Below, one piece after another: positions 20,212 to 29,160 of a stretch of DNA of 64,000 nucleotides. The position numbers were made by a program, and so were the translations under genes. Location: the NCBI GenBank assembly GCA_020444475.1, contig JAHLKV010000003.1, forward strand, positions 1-64,000, given 5' to 3'. The stretch is from a bacterium (GTDB taxonomy: Bacteria > Zixibacteria > MSB-5A5 > GN15 > FEB-12). Position 1 is the stretch's first letter. Every line of letters starts with the position of its first letter. Under the pieces are notes generated by a model. That model searched no databases. It saw only the letters and a program-made list of their open reading frames with translations, and had not been told where the DNA came from.

Positions 20212-21207
20212 CTACCGGGCGTTGTTTTGTGTCGACTGCTTGATCTCATAGCGGGCACGGTTGTGCTCGGCGTTTGTTTTCGAGAACCGATGTCCCCCCG
20301 AACCATCAGCAACAAAGAAAAGATACTCGGTAGACTCCGGTCGCAGGGTCGCCTCAATAGCCAGCAGTCCCGGTGAGTTGATCGGGGTCGGCGGGAGACC
20401 GCGGCGACGGTAGGTATTGTAGGGGGTGTCCTGGCGCAAGTCGCGGCGATAGAGCGGCCGATCGAGCCCCCCGAGACCGTAGATGACGGTCGGGTCGGCG
20501 TCGAGGCGCATCCGCTGGCGCAGGCGGTTGTGGTAGACCGACGCGATAGTCGGTTTTTCCTTGTCAAGGTAGGCTTCGGCTTCGACAATCGAGGCCAGTA
20601 CAATTACTTCTTCGCGCGTAAGGCCGTTGGGAATCGAATCCGGCCAGACGTCTTTCGTTTTGGCTTTGAACATCGCAACCATGTCGCCGATGACCTTCTC
20701 GGCCGGCGTCCCCCACGGTATAAAATAGGTCTCGGGAAAAAGGTAGCCTTCGAGGTACGGCACACCGAGCCGGTAGCAGAAGGAGGTGTCGTCGTTGAGC
20801 GCCATGATGCCCGCGGAGTCGACTTCGAGGCGTTCCGCCATGATCGAAGCCACTTTCCAGATAGGGGCGCCCTCGAAGACCGTCAATTTGATTTTCAGGA
20901 AATCGCCCGCTTCGAACTTGTCGAGAATTGACTTGGCTGACACCTCGCCGGTGAAATCATATCGTCCGGGGACAAGTTTCTTGTCGATATCGCGCCAGCG
21001 GGCGGGGATGGTCAGGGCCATTCGCGAGCGGACGGCGTTTTCGGCGACGAGTTTGTCGGCAATCCCGGAGAAACCGTCGCCTTCGTTGATGACTACCGAC
21101 ACGGTACGGTCGCCGAGATCAACCGGGTAGGCGTAGAGGTAGAACCAGGAGCCGATGCCGATGATCGCCAGGACGACGATTGCTGCTATGATGTATTTAG
21201 TACGCAT
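20212..21207 (-). CDS. mltG: Endolytic murein transglycosylase (YceG family)
   Basis: Cleaves nascent glycan strands to set peptidoglycan chain length. The 331-residue protein has one N-terminal membrane segment (IIAAIVVLAIIGIGSWFYLYA) and a LysM-like subdomain (VSVVINEGDGFSGIADKLVAENAV). The catalytic domain contains VIVLASIVEAEAYLDKE, whose Glu in SIVE is the catalytic residue. ASVYHNRLRQRMRLDADPTVIYGLG follows. The distance to ruvX is 6 bases, the common mltG-ruvX neighbourhood. Confidence 0.95.
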   Translation of the reverse strand: MRTKYIIAAIVVLAIIGIGSWFYLYAYPVDLGDRTVSVVINEGDGFSGIADKLVAENAVRSRMALTIPARWRDIDKKLVPGRYDFTGEVSAKSILDKFEAGDFLKIKLTVFEGAPIWKVASIMAERLEVDSAGIMALNDDTSFCYRLGVPYLEGYLFPETYFIPWGTPAEKVIGDMVAMFKAKTKDVWPDSIPNGLTREEVIVLASIVEAEAYLDKEKPTIASVYHNRLRQRMRLDADPTVIYGLGGLDRPLYRRDLRQDTPYNTYRRRGLPPTPINSPGLLAIEATLRPESTEYLFFVADGSGGHRFSKTNAEHNRARYEIKQSTQNNAR

Positions 21208-21213
21208 GGTTCG

Positions 21214-21645
21214 TCAGGTTCGATGTTCGTCCAGGTATCGCTGCAAGATGATCACCGCCGCAAGGCGGTCTATTCTCTTTTTGTCTTTGCCGATCCGCTG
21301 CCCGTGAGCGTGGATGATATCGGCGGCTTCACTCGACGAGTAGCGCTCGTCTTCTCTGTATATCGGACCGTCGTACGACTTCGACAGTATCTCCAGAAAG
21401 CGGTCGATCTGCTCGCATTTTTTGCTTCTGTCGCCACTGGTCAGGAGCGGATAGCCGACGACCAGTCCCGTCGGTTGATACTCTTTGATCAGATCCAACA
21501 AAGCAGCAACGGCTTCCTTGCGGGAGCGTACTTCGAGGGTGGTCACCGGCGAGGCTATCATGCCGGTGGGGTCGCTCTTGGCGATGCCGATCCTTCGTTC
21601 GCCGTAGTCGATTCCGAGGAGTGTCTTGTTGGTCTGGTCTATCAT
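21214..21645 (-). CDS. ruvX: Putative pre-16S rRNA nuclease / Holliday junction resolvase YqgF
   Basis: A 143-residue RNase H-like protein. LLGIDYGERRIGIAKSD at the N-terminus contains the first catalytic Asp. VVGYPLL supplies the next strand. EDERYSSSEAADIIH and KKRIDRLAAVIILQRYLDEH are the usual C-terminal elements. Family members process the 5' end of 16S rRNA in E. coli. It precedes mltG on the same strand. Confidence 0.94.
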   Translation of the reverse strand: MIDQTNKTLLGIDYGERRIGIAKSDPTGMIASPVTTLEVRSRKEAVAALLDLIKEYQPTGLVVGYPLLTSGDRSKKCEQIDRFLEILSKSYDGPIYREDERYSSSEAADIIHAHGQRIGKDKKRIDRLAAVIILQRYLDEHRT

Positions 21646-21885
21646 GGCCGTATGTTGGGCGGTTGGGGCAAAAAAGCAATTAGAACCTTTGTTGTTTCGG
21701 TATCACCGTCAGGTGTCGTCGCCGATTCGGCGGGAAGGGTGACTGCCTGGCGCTGATCCGAAGGGTCATGCTTCGACTCCGCTCAGCATGTTGGTGCGAG
21801 TCGTCTGTACCGGCGTAGGCCGAGGCTGCTTGCAGCCCGGCATGGACGCAACGCGCCATGGTCTGCCAGACACCATCTGAACCCA
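21646..21885. repeat. Intergenic region with dispersed palindromes
   Basis: No gene is seen. At 21765-21790 a stem-loop with arms CATGCT/AGCATG surrounds CGACTCCGCTC, and a near-copy sits at 29066-29093. At 21813-21838 a GC-rich block (GCGTAGGCCGAGG followed by GCTGCTTGCAGC) is the reverse complement of the block at 226-252. The region before the next gene also contains GTCTGCCAGAC. Confidence 0.65.
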
Positions 21886-23166
21886 TCACGTCTTGCGCTC
21901 TTTGCGCTTGGCCGCCGGGAAAAGCACGTTGTTCAGGATCAACCGGTAGCCGGGGGAGTTTTTGTGCAGGGTCAGTTCGGTCGGCGGATCGTTGACCATA
22001 TGCTGGTAGTCTTCGGGGTCGTGGCCGGCCAGGAACGTAAACGTCCCCCGTCCGAACGCACCGTGAATGTATCGCACTTCGTCGTAGTTGTCCGGCTGGC
22101 CGAGTACGACGACGTGCTCTTTGAGCAATGATTTGCGAAAACCCGTCACCTGTCCCATAAATCCGGTGACGGTGTTGACATGGTCCTGCACCAGCATCGT
22201 GGGCACCGGATCGAGCTTGGCGGAGAACTCGAACAGGTAGAAGAAATCATCGGTCGGATTCACGAATCGCATCATGCGGTCGGGGTAGGTGTCGATATTG
22301 GAGCGCCGATAGACGAGCGGGTTGATATTGACCTGGAAGTTCTCGAACGCAAGGCAGTTGGCGTAGTCGAGTTTCGCCTGAGCATCGGGATCGACCGGGT
22401 CACCATCAAACTCCCGCGGCACGATATCGACCCCTTCGGCGGCCAGCGCAATATCCATCGTCTCCGGAGCGGAGCACATCGAGAAGAGGAATCCGCCCCG
22501 GCGGATATAGTCCTTCATCACCAGGGCGACATCGCGTTTCATCTCGGAGACTTTGCTGTATCCGAGTTCGCGCGCCTTGTCCTCGTTCATTTTAACCTGC
22601 GCCTGATACCAGACGGCGGTGGCGAAAGCGGCGTAGAATTTCCCGTACTGGCCGGTGAAGTCTTCGTGGTGCACGTGGAGCCAGTCGTATTCATCGAGGG
22701 CGCCCTTGAGGACATCCTCATCGTAGACCATCTCATAGGGGATTTCGGCGTATTCGAGGGCCAGCCGGACGGCATCGTCCCACGGCTCGTGGCCGGGGGG
22801 CTGGTAGACGGCGACGGTGGGGGCTTTCTCCAGTTCGACCCGCTCCATGTTTTCGACTTCGATCTGACGGAAGATATCGGCCACCGTCCCGGAGCTTATC
22901 TCCTCGTAAGAGACTCCGGCCAGCAGACAGAGGTTGACGACTTCGGGCGAGTAGTCGATCAAAAACGAACCGCCCCGGTAGTTGAGCAGCCATTGGGCTT
23001 TCTCGCTTCGCTCCAGCGCCTTAAACGTCACCCCGTATGCCTTGAGGTGATCGGTCTGGGTGTTGTCCATGGGGATGAGAATCGATGTGGCGTTGGCCGT
23101 GACAAACAGTCCCAGCACGAGAGCCGCGGCGAGAACCGTCCGTAGAAGTGTTTTCCGCATATTCAT
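21886..23166 (-). CDS. Secreted protein of unknown function (SILIPMDNTQTDHLKAYG family)
   Basis: The 426-residue protein has a signal peptide (basic MNMRKTLLRT, hydrophobic core, end at VTANA). The mature part opens SILIPMDNTQTDHLKAYGVTF, a pattern I associate with a family sometimes labelled 'asparagine synthetase B' in databases, although no synthetase motif is visible. Middle elements PTVAVYQPPGHEPWDDAVRLALEYAEIPYEMVYDEDVL and GGFLFSMCSAPETMDIAL recall a glutamine-amidotransferase-like fold with a possible nucleophile Cys. Late HGAFGRGTFTFLAGHDPED is also distinctive. I assign no function. Confidence 0.75.
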   Translation of the reverse strand: MNMRKTLLRTVLAAALVLGLFVTANATSILIPMDNTQTDHLKAYGVTFKALERSEKAQWLLNYRGGSFLIDYSPEVVNLCLLAGVSYEEISSGTVADIFRQIEVENMERVELEKAPTVAVYQPPGHEPWDDAVRLALEYAEIPYEMVYDEDVLKGALDEYDWLHVHHEDFTGQYGKFYAAFATAVWYQAQVKMNEDKARELGYSKVSEMKRDVALVMKDYIRRGGFLFSMCSAPETMDIALAAEGVDIVPREFDGDPVDPDAQAKLDYANCLAFENFQVNINPLVYRRSNIDTYPDRMMRFVNPTDDFFYLFEFSAKLDPVPTMLVQDHVNTVTGFMGQVTGFRKSLLKEHVVVLGQPDNYDEVRYIHGAFGRGTFTFLAGHDPEDYQHMVNDPPTELTLHKNSPGYRLILNNVLFPAAKRKERKT

Positions 23167-23203
23167 CGCTAGTTAAACGCAGGAGTAAGGCGAAGGTTCG
23201 CTC

Positions 23204-24580
23204 TCAGCGGCTGCTTCCCTTTTTGGAGGTGTCGGTTGGAGGCTTTTTGGCCATGAGTTCGCGCCGCCGTGCGAGATAGGCCTGGAGGTAATCGGATATT
23301 TTCTGTTCGCGCCCGACCGGTTTCGGGTGGTAATAGCGGGCGCCTTCGAGCCCCTCCGGGAAGTACTCCTGATCGGTAATACCATCGTCGAATTCGTGGG
23401 CGTATTTGTAGTCCTTGCCATAGCCGAGGCCTTTCATCAGCGAAGTCGGCGCGTTGCGAATCCAGAGGGGGACCGGAAGCGACCCGCTGTTTTCCGCGTC
23501 GGCCTTCGCCTTGCCAAACGCCGTGTAGACGGAGTTGGACTTCGGCGCGCAGGCCAGATAGATGACCAGTTGGGCGATAGCGAGTTCACCCTCGGGGGAG
23601 CCGAGGAAATGGTAGGCTTCGCGGACATTGAGGGCGAATGTCAGCGCATACGGATCGGCCATGCCGACATCTTCGGAGGCAAACCGCACCAGCCGGCGGA
23701 TGACATAGCGAGGGTCCTCGCCGGCGGTCAGCATGCGTGCCAGCCAATACAGGGCAGCGTCGGGATCGCCGCCGCGAATGGTCTTGTGCAGGGCCGAAAT
23801 GATGTTGAAGTGCTCTTCGCCGGACTTGTCGTAGAGCAGGGCCGATTTCTGGTGCACCTGACGGAGTGCTTCGAGGGTCATCTCTGAGCCATCGCCGACA
23901 AACTCCGAGGCCTGTTCCAGCAGGGTGAGCGCCCGGCGGGCGTCGCCATCGGCGGCCGATGCCAGAAAGTCGAGGGCGTCCTCGGGGATAGTGTGGTGTT
24001 TGGCACCCAGGCCGCGTTCGGTGTCGTCGAGGGCGTACCGAATAATCCGCTTCATGTTTTCCGGCGAGAGGCGCTCCAGCACCAGGACCCGCATCCGCGA
24101 GAGGAGGGCCGAGTTGACTTCGAACGACGGGTTTTCAGTAGTCGCGCCAATCAGGACCACTTCGCCCTTCTCCACATACGGCAGGAAAGCGTCCTGCTGG
24201 GCTTTGTTGAAGCGGTGGATCTCGTCGATAAAAACGTAAGTCCGGCGACCGGACATCTGGTAGTAGCTGACCGCCTTGCTCAGTACCGCCTTGACTTCCT
24301 TGATTCCGGAGGTTACGGCCGAAAACGGCACGAACTGCCCACGGGTGGAGCGGGCGATCATTTCGGCGAGGGTGGTCTTGCCGGAGCCGGGCGGTCCCCA
24401 GAAGATGAGCGAGCCGACCCGGTCGGACTCGATGGCTTTGCGAAGCGGGGTGCCCTCGCCGGCTACTTTCTCCTGTCCGACGAAGTCATCGAAGGTGCGT
24501 GGGCGCATGCGATCGGCGAGCGGCTGGAGGTCGGAGGCCGAGCGGTGGTCGGCGCCATCGGTTTGATCGAAGAAGTCCAT
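23204..24580 (-). CDS. rarA: Replication-associated recombination protein A
   Basis: AAA+ clamp-loader-like ATPase acting at stalled forks. ATG 24580 is preferred over TTG 24616. In the roughly 458 residues, the order is PLADRMRPRTFDDFVGQE, Walker A GPPGSGKTT, sensor-like VLIGATTENPSFEVNSALLSR and Walker B FIDEIHRFNKAQQDAFLP. The C-terminal part has ALYWLARMLTAGEDPRYVIRRLVRFASEDVG and KGLGYGKDYKYAHEF...ITDQEYFPEGL, both hallmarks of RarA/MgsA/WRNIP1. Confidence 0.96.
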   Translation of the reverse strand: MDFFDQTDGADHRSASDLQPLADRMRPRTFDDFVGQEKVAGEGTPLRKAIESDRVGSLIFWGPPGSGKTTLAEMIARSTRGQFVPFSAVTSGIKEVKAVLSKAVSYYQMSGRRTYVFIDEIHRFNKAQQDAFLPYVEKGEVVLIGATTENPSFEVNSALLSRMRVLVLERLSPENMKRIIRYALDDTERGLGAKHHTIPEDALDFLASAADGDARRALTLLEQASEFVGDGSEMTLEALRQVHQKSALLYDKSGEEHFNIISALHKTIRGGDPDAALYWLARMLTAGEDPRYVIRRLVRFASEDVGMADPYALTFALNVREAYHFLGSPEGELAIAQLVIYLACAPKSNSVYTAFGKAKADAENSGSLPVPLWIRNAPTSLMKGLGYGKDYKYAHEFDDGITDQEYFPEGLEGARYYHPKPVGREQKISDYLQAYLARRRELMAKKPPTDTSKKGSSR

Positions 24581-24713
24581 GGGCTTAGAATAGGAGAAAA
24601 GAGGGTAGTTGTCCAATCACAAACCGTTCTCACTATAATATCACTTGCCTGCCAGACAAGAGAATTCTACGTTCAAATAGCGAGACTGATCACATCTCTA
24701 CAGGGGGCAAGCG

Positions 24714-25934
24714 ATGACTGGAAAAACCTGGTGCCTCTCCGTCGCACTTCTCCTCGCCGCAGCACCCTCCTACGCACGAATCATTGAAGTGCCGTCCGAT
24801 TATACCACCGTTCAGGCAGCCGTCGACGATGCCACATTCGGAGACACGATTCGGTTGCAGCCGGGTACCTATTCCGGCCCGGGCAATCGGGACATCGACC
24901 TGAGTAACATAGGCATCGTGATTACTTCCGCAGGCTCATTTGAGAACACGACATTGGATCTCGGCGGCTCGGCAGCTGAGCCGCATCGAGCCTTCCTGTT
25001 CGACGGGTTTGGTCCGGATACCGGGACGGTCGTGGACGGCATAACCTTTGTCAACGGCAACCATCAGCTGGGCGGAGTTGTTTATTCTCAGGGGGCGTCG
25101 CCCCGCTTCAGAAACTGCCGGTTTATCAACAATATCGGAGGCAGTGGTGGTGTGGTGTTTTCGACGTACTTCTGTACGGTGCGTTTCTCCGACTGCCTAT
25201 TCGTACACAACATCGCTACGGGGTCGGGTGGTGTTTTGATGAGTTACGGTGCAGGCGGGGCCTCCTTCCTGCGGTGCACGTTTGTTCGGAACCAGGCCGC
25301 AGCTGATGGTGGCGCCGCCTGGTGTTCGGACTTCTCGCGAGCATCGTTTGAGAACTGCACCCTGTATGACGGCAGTGCGACCCGCGGCAGTGGCGGCGCG
25401 GCGTTTGCGGGTGGAGAGATGGTGTTTCGTAGTACCATCGTTGCTTTCGGAACCGGGGGCCAGGCGGTCTATGTCGACACCGAGGACATTCCCTGGTATC
25501 CGGGCTACGCATCGATTGAGTGCACCGACATATTCGGCAACACCGGCGGTGACTGGGTGGGATACATCGAAGACTTCGAGCATCAAAACGGCAATCTGTC
25601 CGAGGATCCGTTGTTCTGCAATATCTCGTCCGAAGACTTCAGTCTGGCTTCCTCATCTCCATGTGCGCCGACCAACAACCCTTGTGGCTTGCTTATAGGG
25701 GCATGGCCGGTTGGATCGTGCATCCCGGAACCAGTGTGCGGCGATGCCAACGGCGACTCCCGGGTAGACTTGTCCGACTTGATGTTTCTGGTGAGTTACT
25801 ACTTCTTCTACGGTCCGGCACCTTCGCCGCTGGGGGCTGGCGATCAGAATGGTGACGGCACGGTGGATCTCACCGACCTGGTGTACCTGTCGTTCTATTT
25901 GTTTCGAGGAGGGGATCCGCCCTACTGCCCATAG
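24714..25934 (+). CDS. Secreted right-handed beta-helix protein with C-terminal dockerin-like domain
   Basis: The 406-residue protein has a signal peptide (WCLSVALLLAAAPSYA). The next 300 residues are parallel beta-helix repeats: IIEVPSDYTTVQAAVDDATFGDTI, then repeated xFxNCxFxxNxAxxxGGxxx coils. Coil cysteines recur as NCRF, DCLF, RCTF and NCTL. The C-terminal 65 residues form a dockerin type I-like pair: GDANGDSRVDLSDLMFLV and GDQNGDGTVDLTDLVYLS, two calcium loops. It is probably exported and surface- or matrix-bound. No cohesin is visible in the window. Confidence 0.88.
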   Translation: MTGKTWCLSVALLLAAAPSYARIIEVPSDYTTVQAAVDDATFGDTIRLQPGTYSGPGNRDIDLSNIGIVITSAGSFENTTLDLGGSAAEPHRAFLFDGFGPDTGTVVDGITFVNGNHQLGGVVYSQGASPRFRNCRFINNIGGSGGVVFSTYFCTVRFSDCLFVHNIATGSGGVLMSYGAGGASFLRCTFVRNQAAADGGAAWCSDFSRASFENCTLYDGSATRGSGGAAFAGGEMVFRSTIVAFGTGGQAVYVDTEDIPWYPGYASIECTDIFGNTGGDWVGYIEDFEHQNGNLSEDPLFCNISSEDFSLASSSPCAPTNNPCGLLIGAWPVGSCIPEPVCGDANGDSRVDLSDLMFLVSYYFFYGPAPSPLGAGDQNGDGTVDLTDLVYLSFYLFRGGDPPYCP

Positions 25935-25935
25935 G

Positions 25936-27075
25936 CTACTTCAGCAGCCGCCGCGTGATCTCATCGGCGACGTAGAAGCCGTTTTCGGACAGCCGGATAT
26001 ACCCCCGGTCGGGGATCACATGACCCGATTCGACCAGCAGGTCGTACTGCTTTCGATCGAGGCGGTCTTCGACATTCTGACCGAACCGGTCAGCGAACGC
26101 CCTTCGGTCGATCCCTCTGGTCATGCGAAGACCCAGCATGATCGCTTCGACCATCCGCTCTTCGACTCCGGACCGATCGACCTCAATGGGATATTCCCCG
26201 CCGTCGAGAGCGGCGACATATCGTCCAACACTTGACACATTGGCAAACCGTCTCCCCTGCACGAACGAGTGGGCCGAAGGTCCCAGACCGAGATAGTCAC
26301 TTCCTTCCCAGTAGCTGATATTGTGGCGACACTCGAATCCGGGTTTGGCGAACGAGGAGACCTCGTAGCGGTGATAGCCCGCTTCGGCGAGCTTCTCACA
26401 TCCGCCGCGATACATCGCCAGCGCCAGGTCATCATCGATCGGCTTAACCCTCCCCACCGCAACCTCACGGGCCAGCGGCGTCTCCGGCTCTATCGTAAGC
26501 TGGTAGAAAGAAACGTGGGGCGGATCGAGTTCGAGCAGCTGGTCAAGATCGCTGGAGAGCATGCGGGAGGTTTGTTGGGGAAGGGCGAATATCAGGTCGG
26601 TCCCGAAGTTGGTGAAACGAAGGGCGTTGGTCAGATAGACCGCCCGGTGGCTGTCTTCGATCCTGTGTCGTCGGTCAAGCAGCTTGAGCAGAGTCGGATG
26701 GAACGACTGGATGCCGAAGGTCGGCCGGTTGATTTCCAGCGCCCGGTAGGATTTGAGCAGCTCGACAGTCACCGACTCCGGGTTGTTCTCGATCGAAAAC
26801 TCCAACCCTTCGAGGACGGTAAACTGCTTTTTGAGTTCGTCCAGCCATTTCGCGAGGAAGTCGATCCGGGTGAGCGAGGGCGTCCCGCCGCCGACAAAGA
26901 TGCTGGTGACGATACGGTCATCGGAAGGCCACTGTTCACCGCGAAGGCGGGTCTCGATCATGAGGGCGTCGTAGAACCGTCTCTCTTCGTCGGGATCGTA
27001 CAGTGCCTTATAGAAGTCGCAGTACGAGCACTTGTTGCGACAAAACGGGAAATGGAGATAGACCGAGAACGGCAT
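25936..27075 (-). CDS. hemW: HemW-like radical SAM protein (coproporphyrinogen III oxidase-like)
   Basis: I take ATG 27075, giving 379 residues beginning MPFSVYLHFPFCRNKCSYCDF. The C-x3-C-x2-C motif binds the radical SAM cluster. GGGTPSL follows, then VSFYQLTIEPETPLA, YEVSSFAKPGFECRHNISYWEGSDYLGLGPSAHS and a C-terminal HemN-like helical domain. HemW-type members lack the extra Cys of HemN and are thought to be haem chaperones rather than oxidases. The stop is 2 bases before the dockerin protein's convergent stop. lepB ends 1 base upstream of the start. Confidence 0.93.
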   Translation of the reverse strand: MPFSVYLHFPFCRNKCSYCDFYKALYDPDEERRFYDALMIETRLRGEQWPSDDRIVTSIFVGGGTPSLTRIDFLAKWLDELKKQFTVLEGLEFSIENNPESVTVELLKSYRALEINRPTFGIQSFHPTLLKLLDRRHRIEDSHRAVYLTNALRFTNFGTDLIFALPQQTSRMLSSDLDQLLELDPPHVSFYQLTIEPETPLAREVAVGRVKPIDDDLALAMYRGGCEKLAEAGYHRYEVSSFAKPGFECRHNISYWEGSDYLGLGPSAHSFVQGRRFANVSSVGRYVAALDGGEYPIEVDRSGVEERMVEAIMLGLRMTRGIDRRAFADRFGQNVEDRLDRKQYDLLVESGHVIPDRGYIRLSENGFYVADEITRRLLK

Positions 27076-27076
27076 G

Positions 27077-27811
27077 TTAGAGGGGTCGGCCGATACGCCC
27101 CCAGCGCACGTGGGTCGGGAAATTCCACACACCATGACCTATCCACTGGAAGGCGTCGATGATGTACGGAAAACCCCAGCCGGGGGGATTAGGATCCGGC
27201 TCCCATGACCAGTACACGAACACGGCCTTGCCGACGATGTTTTCGCGCGGAACGCCGCCCCAGAACCGGCTGTCCTGGCTGTCATCGCGGTTGTCACCCA
27301 TAACGAAGTACTCTTCGGGTGCGACGACATACGGGGCGAAATTGTCGCGGAATGACAGGTCACCGGGAATAATCCGCTGATCGATGTGTTTGGAGTTGGC
27401 GGGGATTTCGGCCACCTGGTCGTTGACGTAGACGATCTTGTCCGCCACCTCCACCATCGCACCCGGACCGGCTACAACACGCTTGATGTACTGCTTGGTC
27501 GGGTTGTTGGGGTAGCGGAAAACGATCACGTCGCCGGGCTGCGGCTCGGTGCCGAACTCGTAGGCCAGTTTGTTGACGAAGATATAATCGCCTTCAAACA
27601 GGCTGTCTTCCATCGAAGCGGAGTTGACCCGGTAGGCGGAGACGACAAAAATGCGCAGCAGAATCGCACAGACGAGTGCGATAATGGCCGTTTCCAGGTA
27701 TTCGCGCCAGAGCGGTTTGCGCTCGCGGCGGTTCAGAAACTGCCGCGCCTGGCGCTGCGTTTCCGCCTGTGTGTGTTCCTGAATCAGAAAGTCTGAATCC
27801 ATAGTTAACAA
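27077..27811 (-). CDS. lepB: Signal peptidase I
   Basis: Removes signal peptides on the outer face of the inner membrane. Residues 35-60 are the membrane anchor, followed by the catalytic Ser66 in NSASMEDSLFEGD. The catalytic Lys is in KQYIKRVVAGPG, and the GDNRDDSQDSRFWGG box is intact. The start is either TTG 27811, which has GGGAG ten bases upstream, or ATG 27802, nine bases downstream without a good site. It lies directly upstream of hemW. Confidence 0.94.
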   Translation of the reverse strand: MLTMDSDFLIQEHTQAETQRQARQFLNRRERKPLWREYLETAIIALVCAILLRIFVVSAYRVNSASMEDSLFEGDYIFVNKLAYEFGTEPQPGDVIVFRYPNNPTKQYIKRVVAGPGAMVEVADKIVYVNDQVAEIPANSKHIDQRIIPGDLSFRDNFAPYVVAPEEYFVMGDNRDDSQDSRFWGGVPRENIVGKAVFVYWSWEPDPNPPGWGFPYIIDAFQWIGHGVWNFPTHVRWGRIGRPL

Positions 27812-28064
27812 TATCGGTCGGCTCCCACATACCCTTTAGGGGCCGACCGGTTCTCCGGCGCTAAATATATACTTATCAGCCGGATGGGGCAACCGGAGGC
27901 TTTGCGGGGCAACTTTTTTGAGGCCGAACGACCGGCCAGGGTGTATTATGGATCATGGACGCATAAGTCGTATATCCGCCGCCTCCCCCTCTTCCCCAGA
28001 CAGACCCCATGTGCACGCGGCGGACTGTGCCGGACTAAACACCCTCTTGCTGGAGGACAGACTG

Positions 28065-28619
28065 ATGAGGAGAACATTCCTGCTTCTGATCGTAGTCGGC
28101 GGCCTGTTGGCGGCCGGCTGTATTCCGCTGTCGATTCACCCCATTTACACCGATGCTGATCTGGTGTTCGAACCGGCGCTGGTGGGATCATTTGGCGACG
28201 GCGAGGAGACATGGGAGTTCGAGCAAAAGGACGAGCGGTCGTACGTGCTGACAGTCACGGAGGCCGACGAGGAGTCGCCGCACTATCAGGTCCGTTTGGC
28301 CAGGGTCGGTGATTTGCTGCTGATGGACTTCTACCCTGAGCCATCCGATGCGAAAGTCGATGAGTACCTGGGTACGTTGCTTATGCCGCTTCACACCTTC
28401 GCGGTCGTGGAGGCGATCGAGCCGGATCTGGTGTTGAAGACGCTGGATATGCGGGTTATCGAGAGGCTCCTCACCAAGGATCCTGCCGCGTTGAAACACG
28501 AAATCGTAGATGATGCCATGATCATCACTGCCTCGCCGAAGGAGCTGCAGGCGTTCGTGCAGGAGTTTGCCGACAACGATTCGGTTTGGGAACGGACGGT
28601 GTTGGAGCGGCCGGAGTAG
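28065..28619 (+). CDS. Hypothetical lipoprotein
   Basis: ATG 28065 follows GGAGGACAGACTG, a clear ribosome site; the frame opens upstream without one. The 184-residue product has MRRTFLLLIVVGGLLAAGC, a type II signal with Cys at 19. The mature part includes ALVGSFGDGEETWEFEQKDERSYVLTVT, short strand-like stretches and an acidic content consistent with a small periplasmic beta-protein. I recognise no family. A copy of a perfect palindrome follows 30 bases downstream. Confidence 0.82.
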   Translation: MRRTFLLLIVVGGLLAAGCIPLSIHPIYTDADLVFEPALVGSFGDGEETWEFEQKDERSYVLTVTEADEESPHYQVRLARVGDLLLMDFYPEPSDAKVDEYLGTLLMPLHTFAVVEAIEPDLVLKTLDMRVIERLLTKDPAALKHEIVDDAMIITASPKELQAFVQEFADNDSVWERTVLERPE

Positions 28620-28648
28620 CAGATCACTAGAGTGGTCAATAGAGTCGT

Positions 28649-28674
28649 GTTGTCAGGCGACCCCGCCTGACAAC
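28649..28674. repeat. Palindrome, GTTGTCAGGC/GCCTGACAAC family, copy 1
   Basis: Ten-base perfect arms around GACCCC. An identical copy is at 29123-29148. Its placement after the lipoprotein stop and before the convergent gene is compatible with a terminator-like role, but there is no T-run. Confidence 0.8.
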
Positions 28675-28686
28675 ACTAATGTCGAT

Positions 28687-28713
28687 GGCGGGTTCGAAGA
28701 CGGACCCGCCCTA
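28687..28713 (-). repeat. Stop-codon palindrome, copy 4
   Basis: Arms GGCGGGT and ACCCGCC around a 10-base loop. The terminal CTA at 28711-28713 is the TAG stop of the gene at 28711-28995, as in panC and lepA. Confidence 0.8.
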
Positions 28714-28995
28714 CCGTTTCTTCAGCCGTAAGCGCTGCGGTGAGGGATTGTCCACCCGCTCGATCTTCCCACGCGCTTCGAGATCGAGCTTCACCGTGAC
28801 CACATACCATCCTACCTTGCCGTCGAATGACGTCTTCAGACGCTTGCTCAGAGTCGTCAGCAGGGCGTTGAACGGAGTCTCTTCGCGCTTCGACAGCTCA
28901 TCGAGAATAGCATCCTTGATAGTGTCGTAGCGTCGCTTGAGAATATTCACCCCGGCTTTGCCTTCGGGATGTTTCGTCATGATTCTGGCTTCCAT
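28711..28995 (-). CDS. DUF6958-type small protein
   Basis: ATG 28995 follows a strong GGAGGA site. The 94-residue product reads HPEGKAGVNILKRRYDTIKDAIL, FNALLTTLSKRL and GWYVVTVKLDLEARGKIERV, then PQRLRLKKR. I recognise this as the family labelled DUF6958, which looks like a winged-helix fold. The basic C-terminal end and charge would suit nucleic-acid binding, but that is inference. Its stop codon lies in a palindrome copy. Confidence 0.8.
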   Translation of the reverse strand: MEARIMTKHPEGKAGVNILKRRYDTIKDAILDELSKREETPFNALLTTLSKRLKTSFDGKVGWYVVTVKLDLEARGKIERVDNPSPQRLRLKKR

Positions 28996-29065
28996 GGATC
29001 CGATCCTCCGGAAATGGATTGATTGAGTCCATAATATAAGGCGGGACGAGGTATGCGTCAAGGAT

Positions 29066-29148
29066 GTCATGCATCGACTCCGTTCAGCATGACCAACGGG
29101 GAAGGACTGGTCAGCAGAGGGTGTTGTCAGGCGACCCCGCCTGACAAC
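29066..29148. repeat. Intergenic palindromes: two families side by side
   Basis: At 29066-29093 arms GTCATGC/GCATGAC surround ATCGACTCCGTTCA, related to the stem-loop at 21765-21790. At 29123-29148 is the second copy of GTTGTCAGGC/GCCTGACAAC. Confidence 0.7.
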
Positions 29149-29160
29149 ATGGCAGCCAGG

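Noticed and set aside
21886-23166. Asparagine synthetase
   Set aside because: No synthetase or glutaminase motif; the protein has a signal peptide. The database label for relatives appears misleading.
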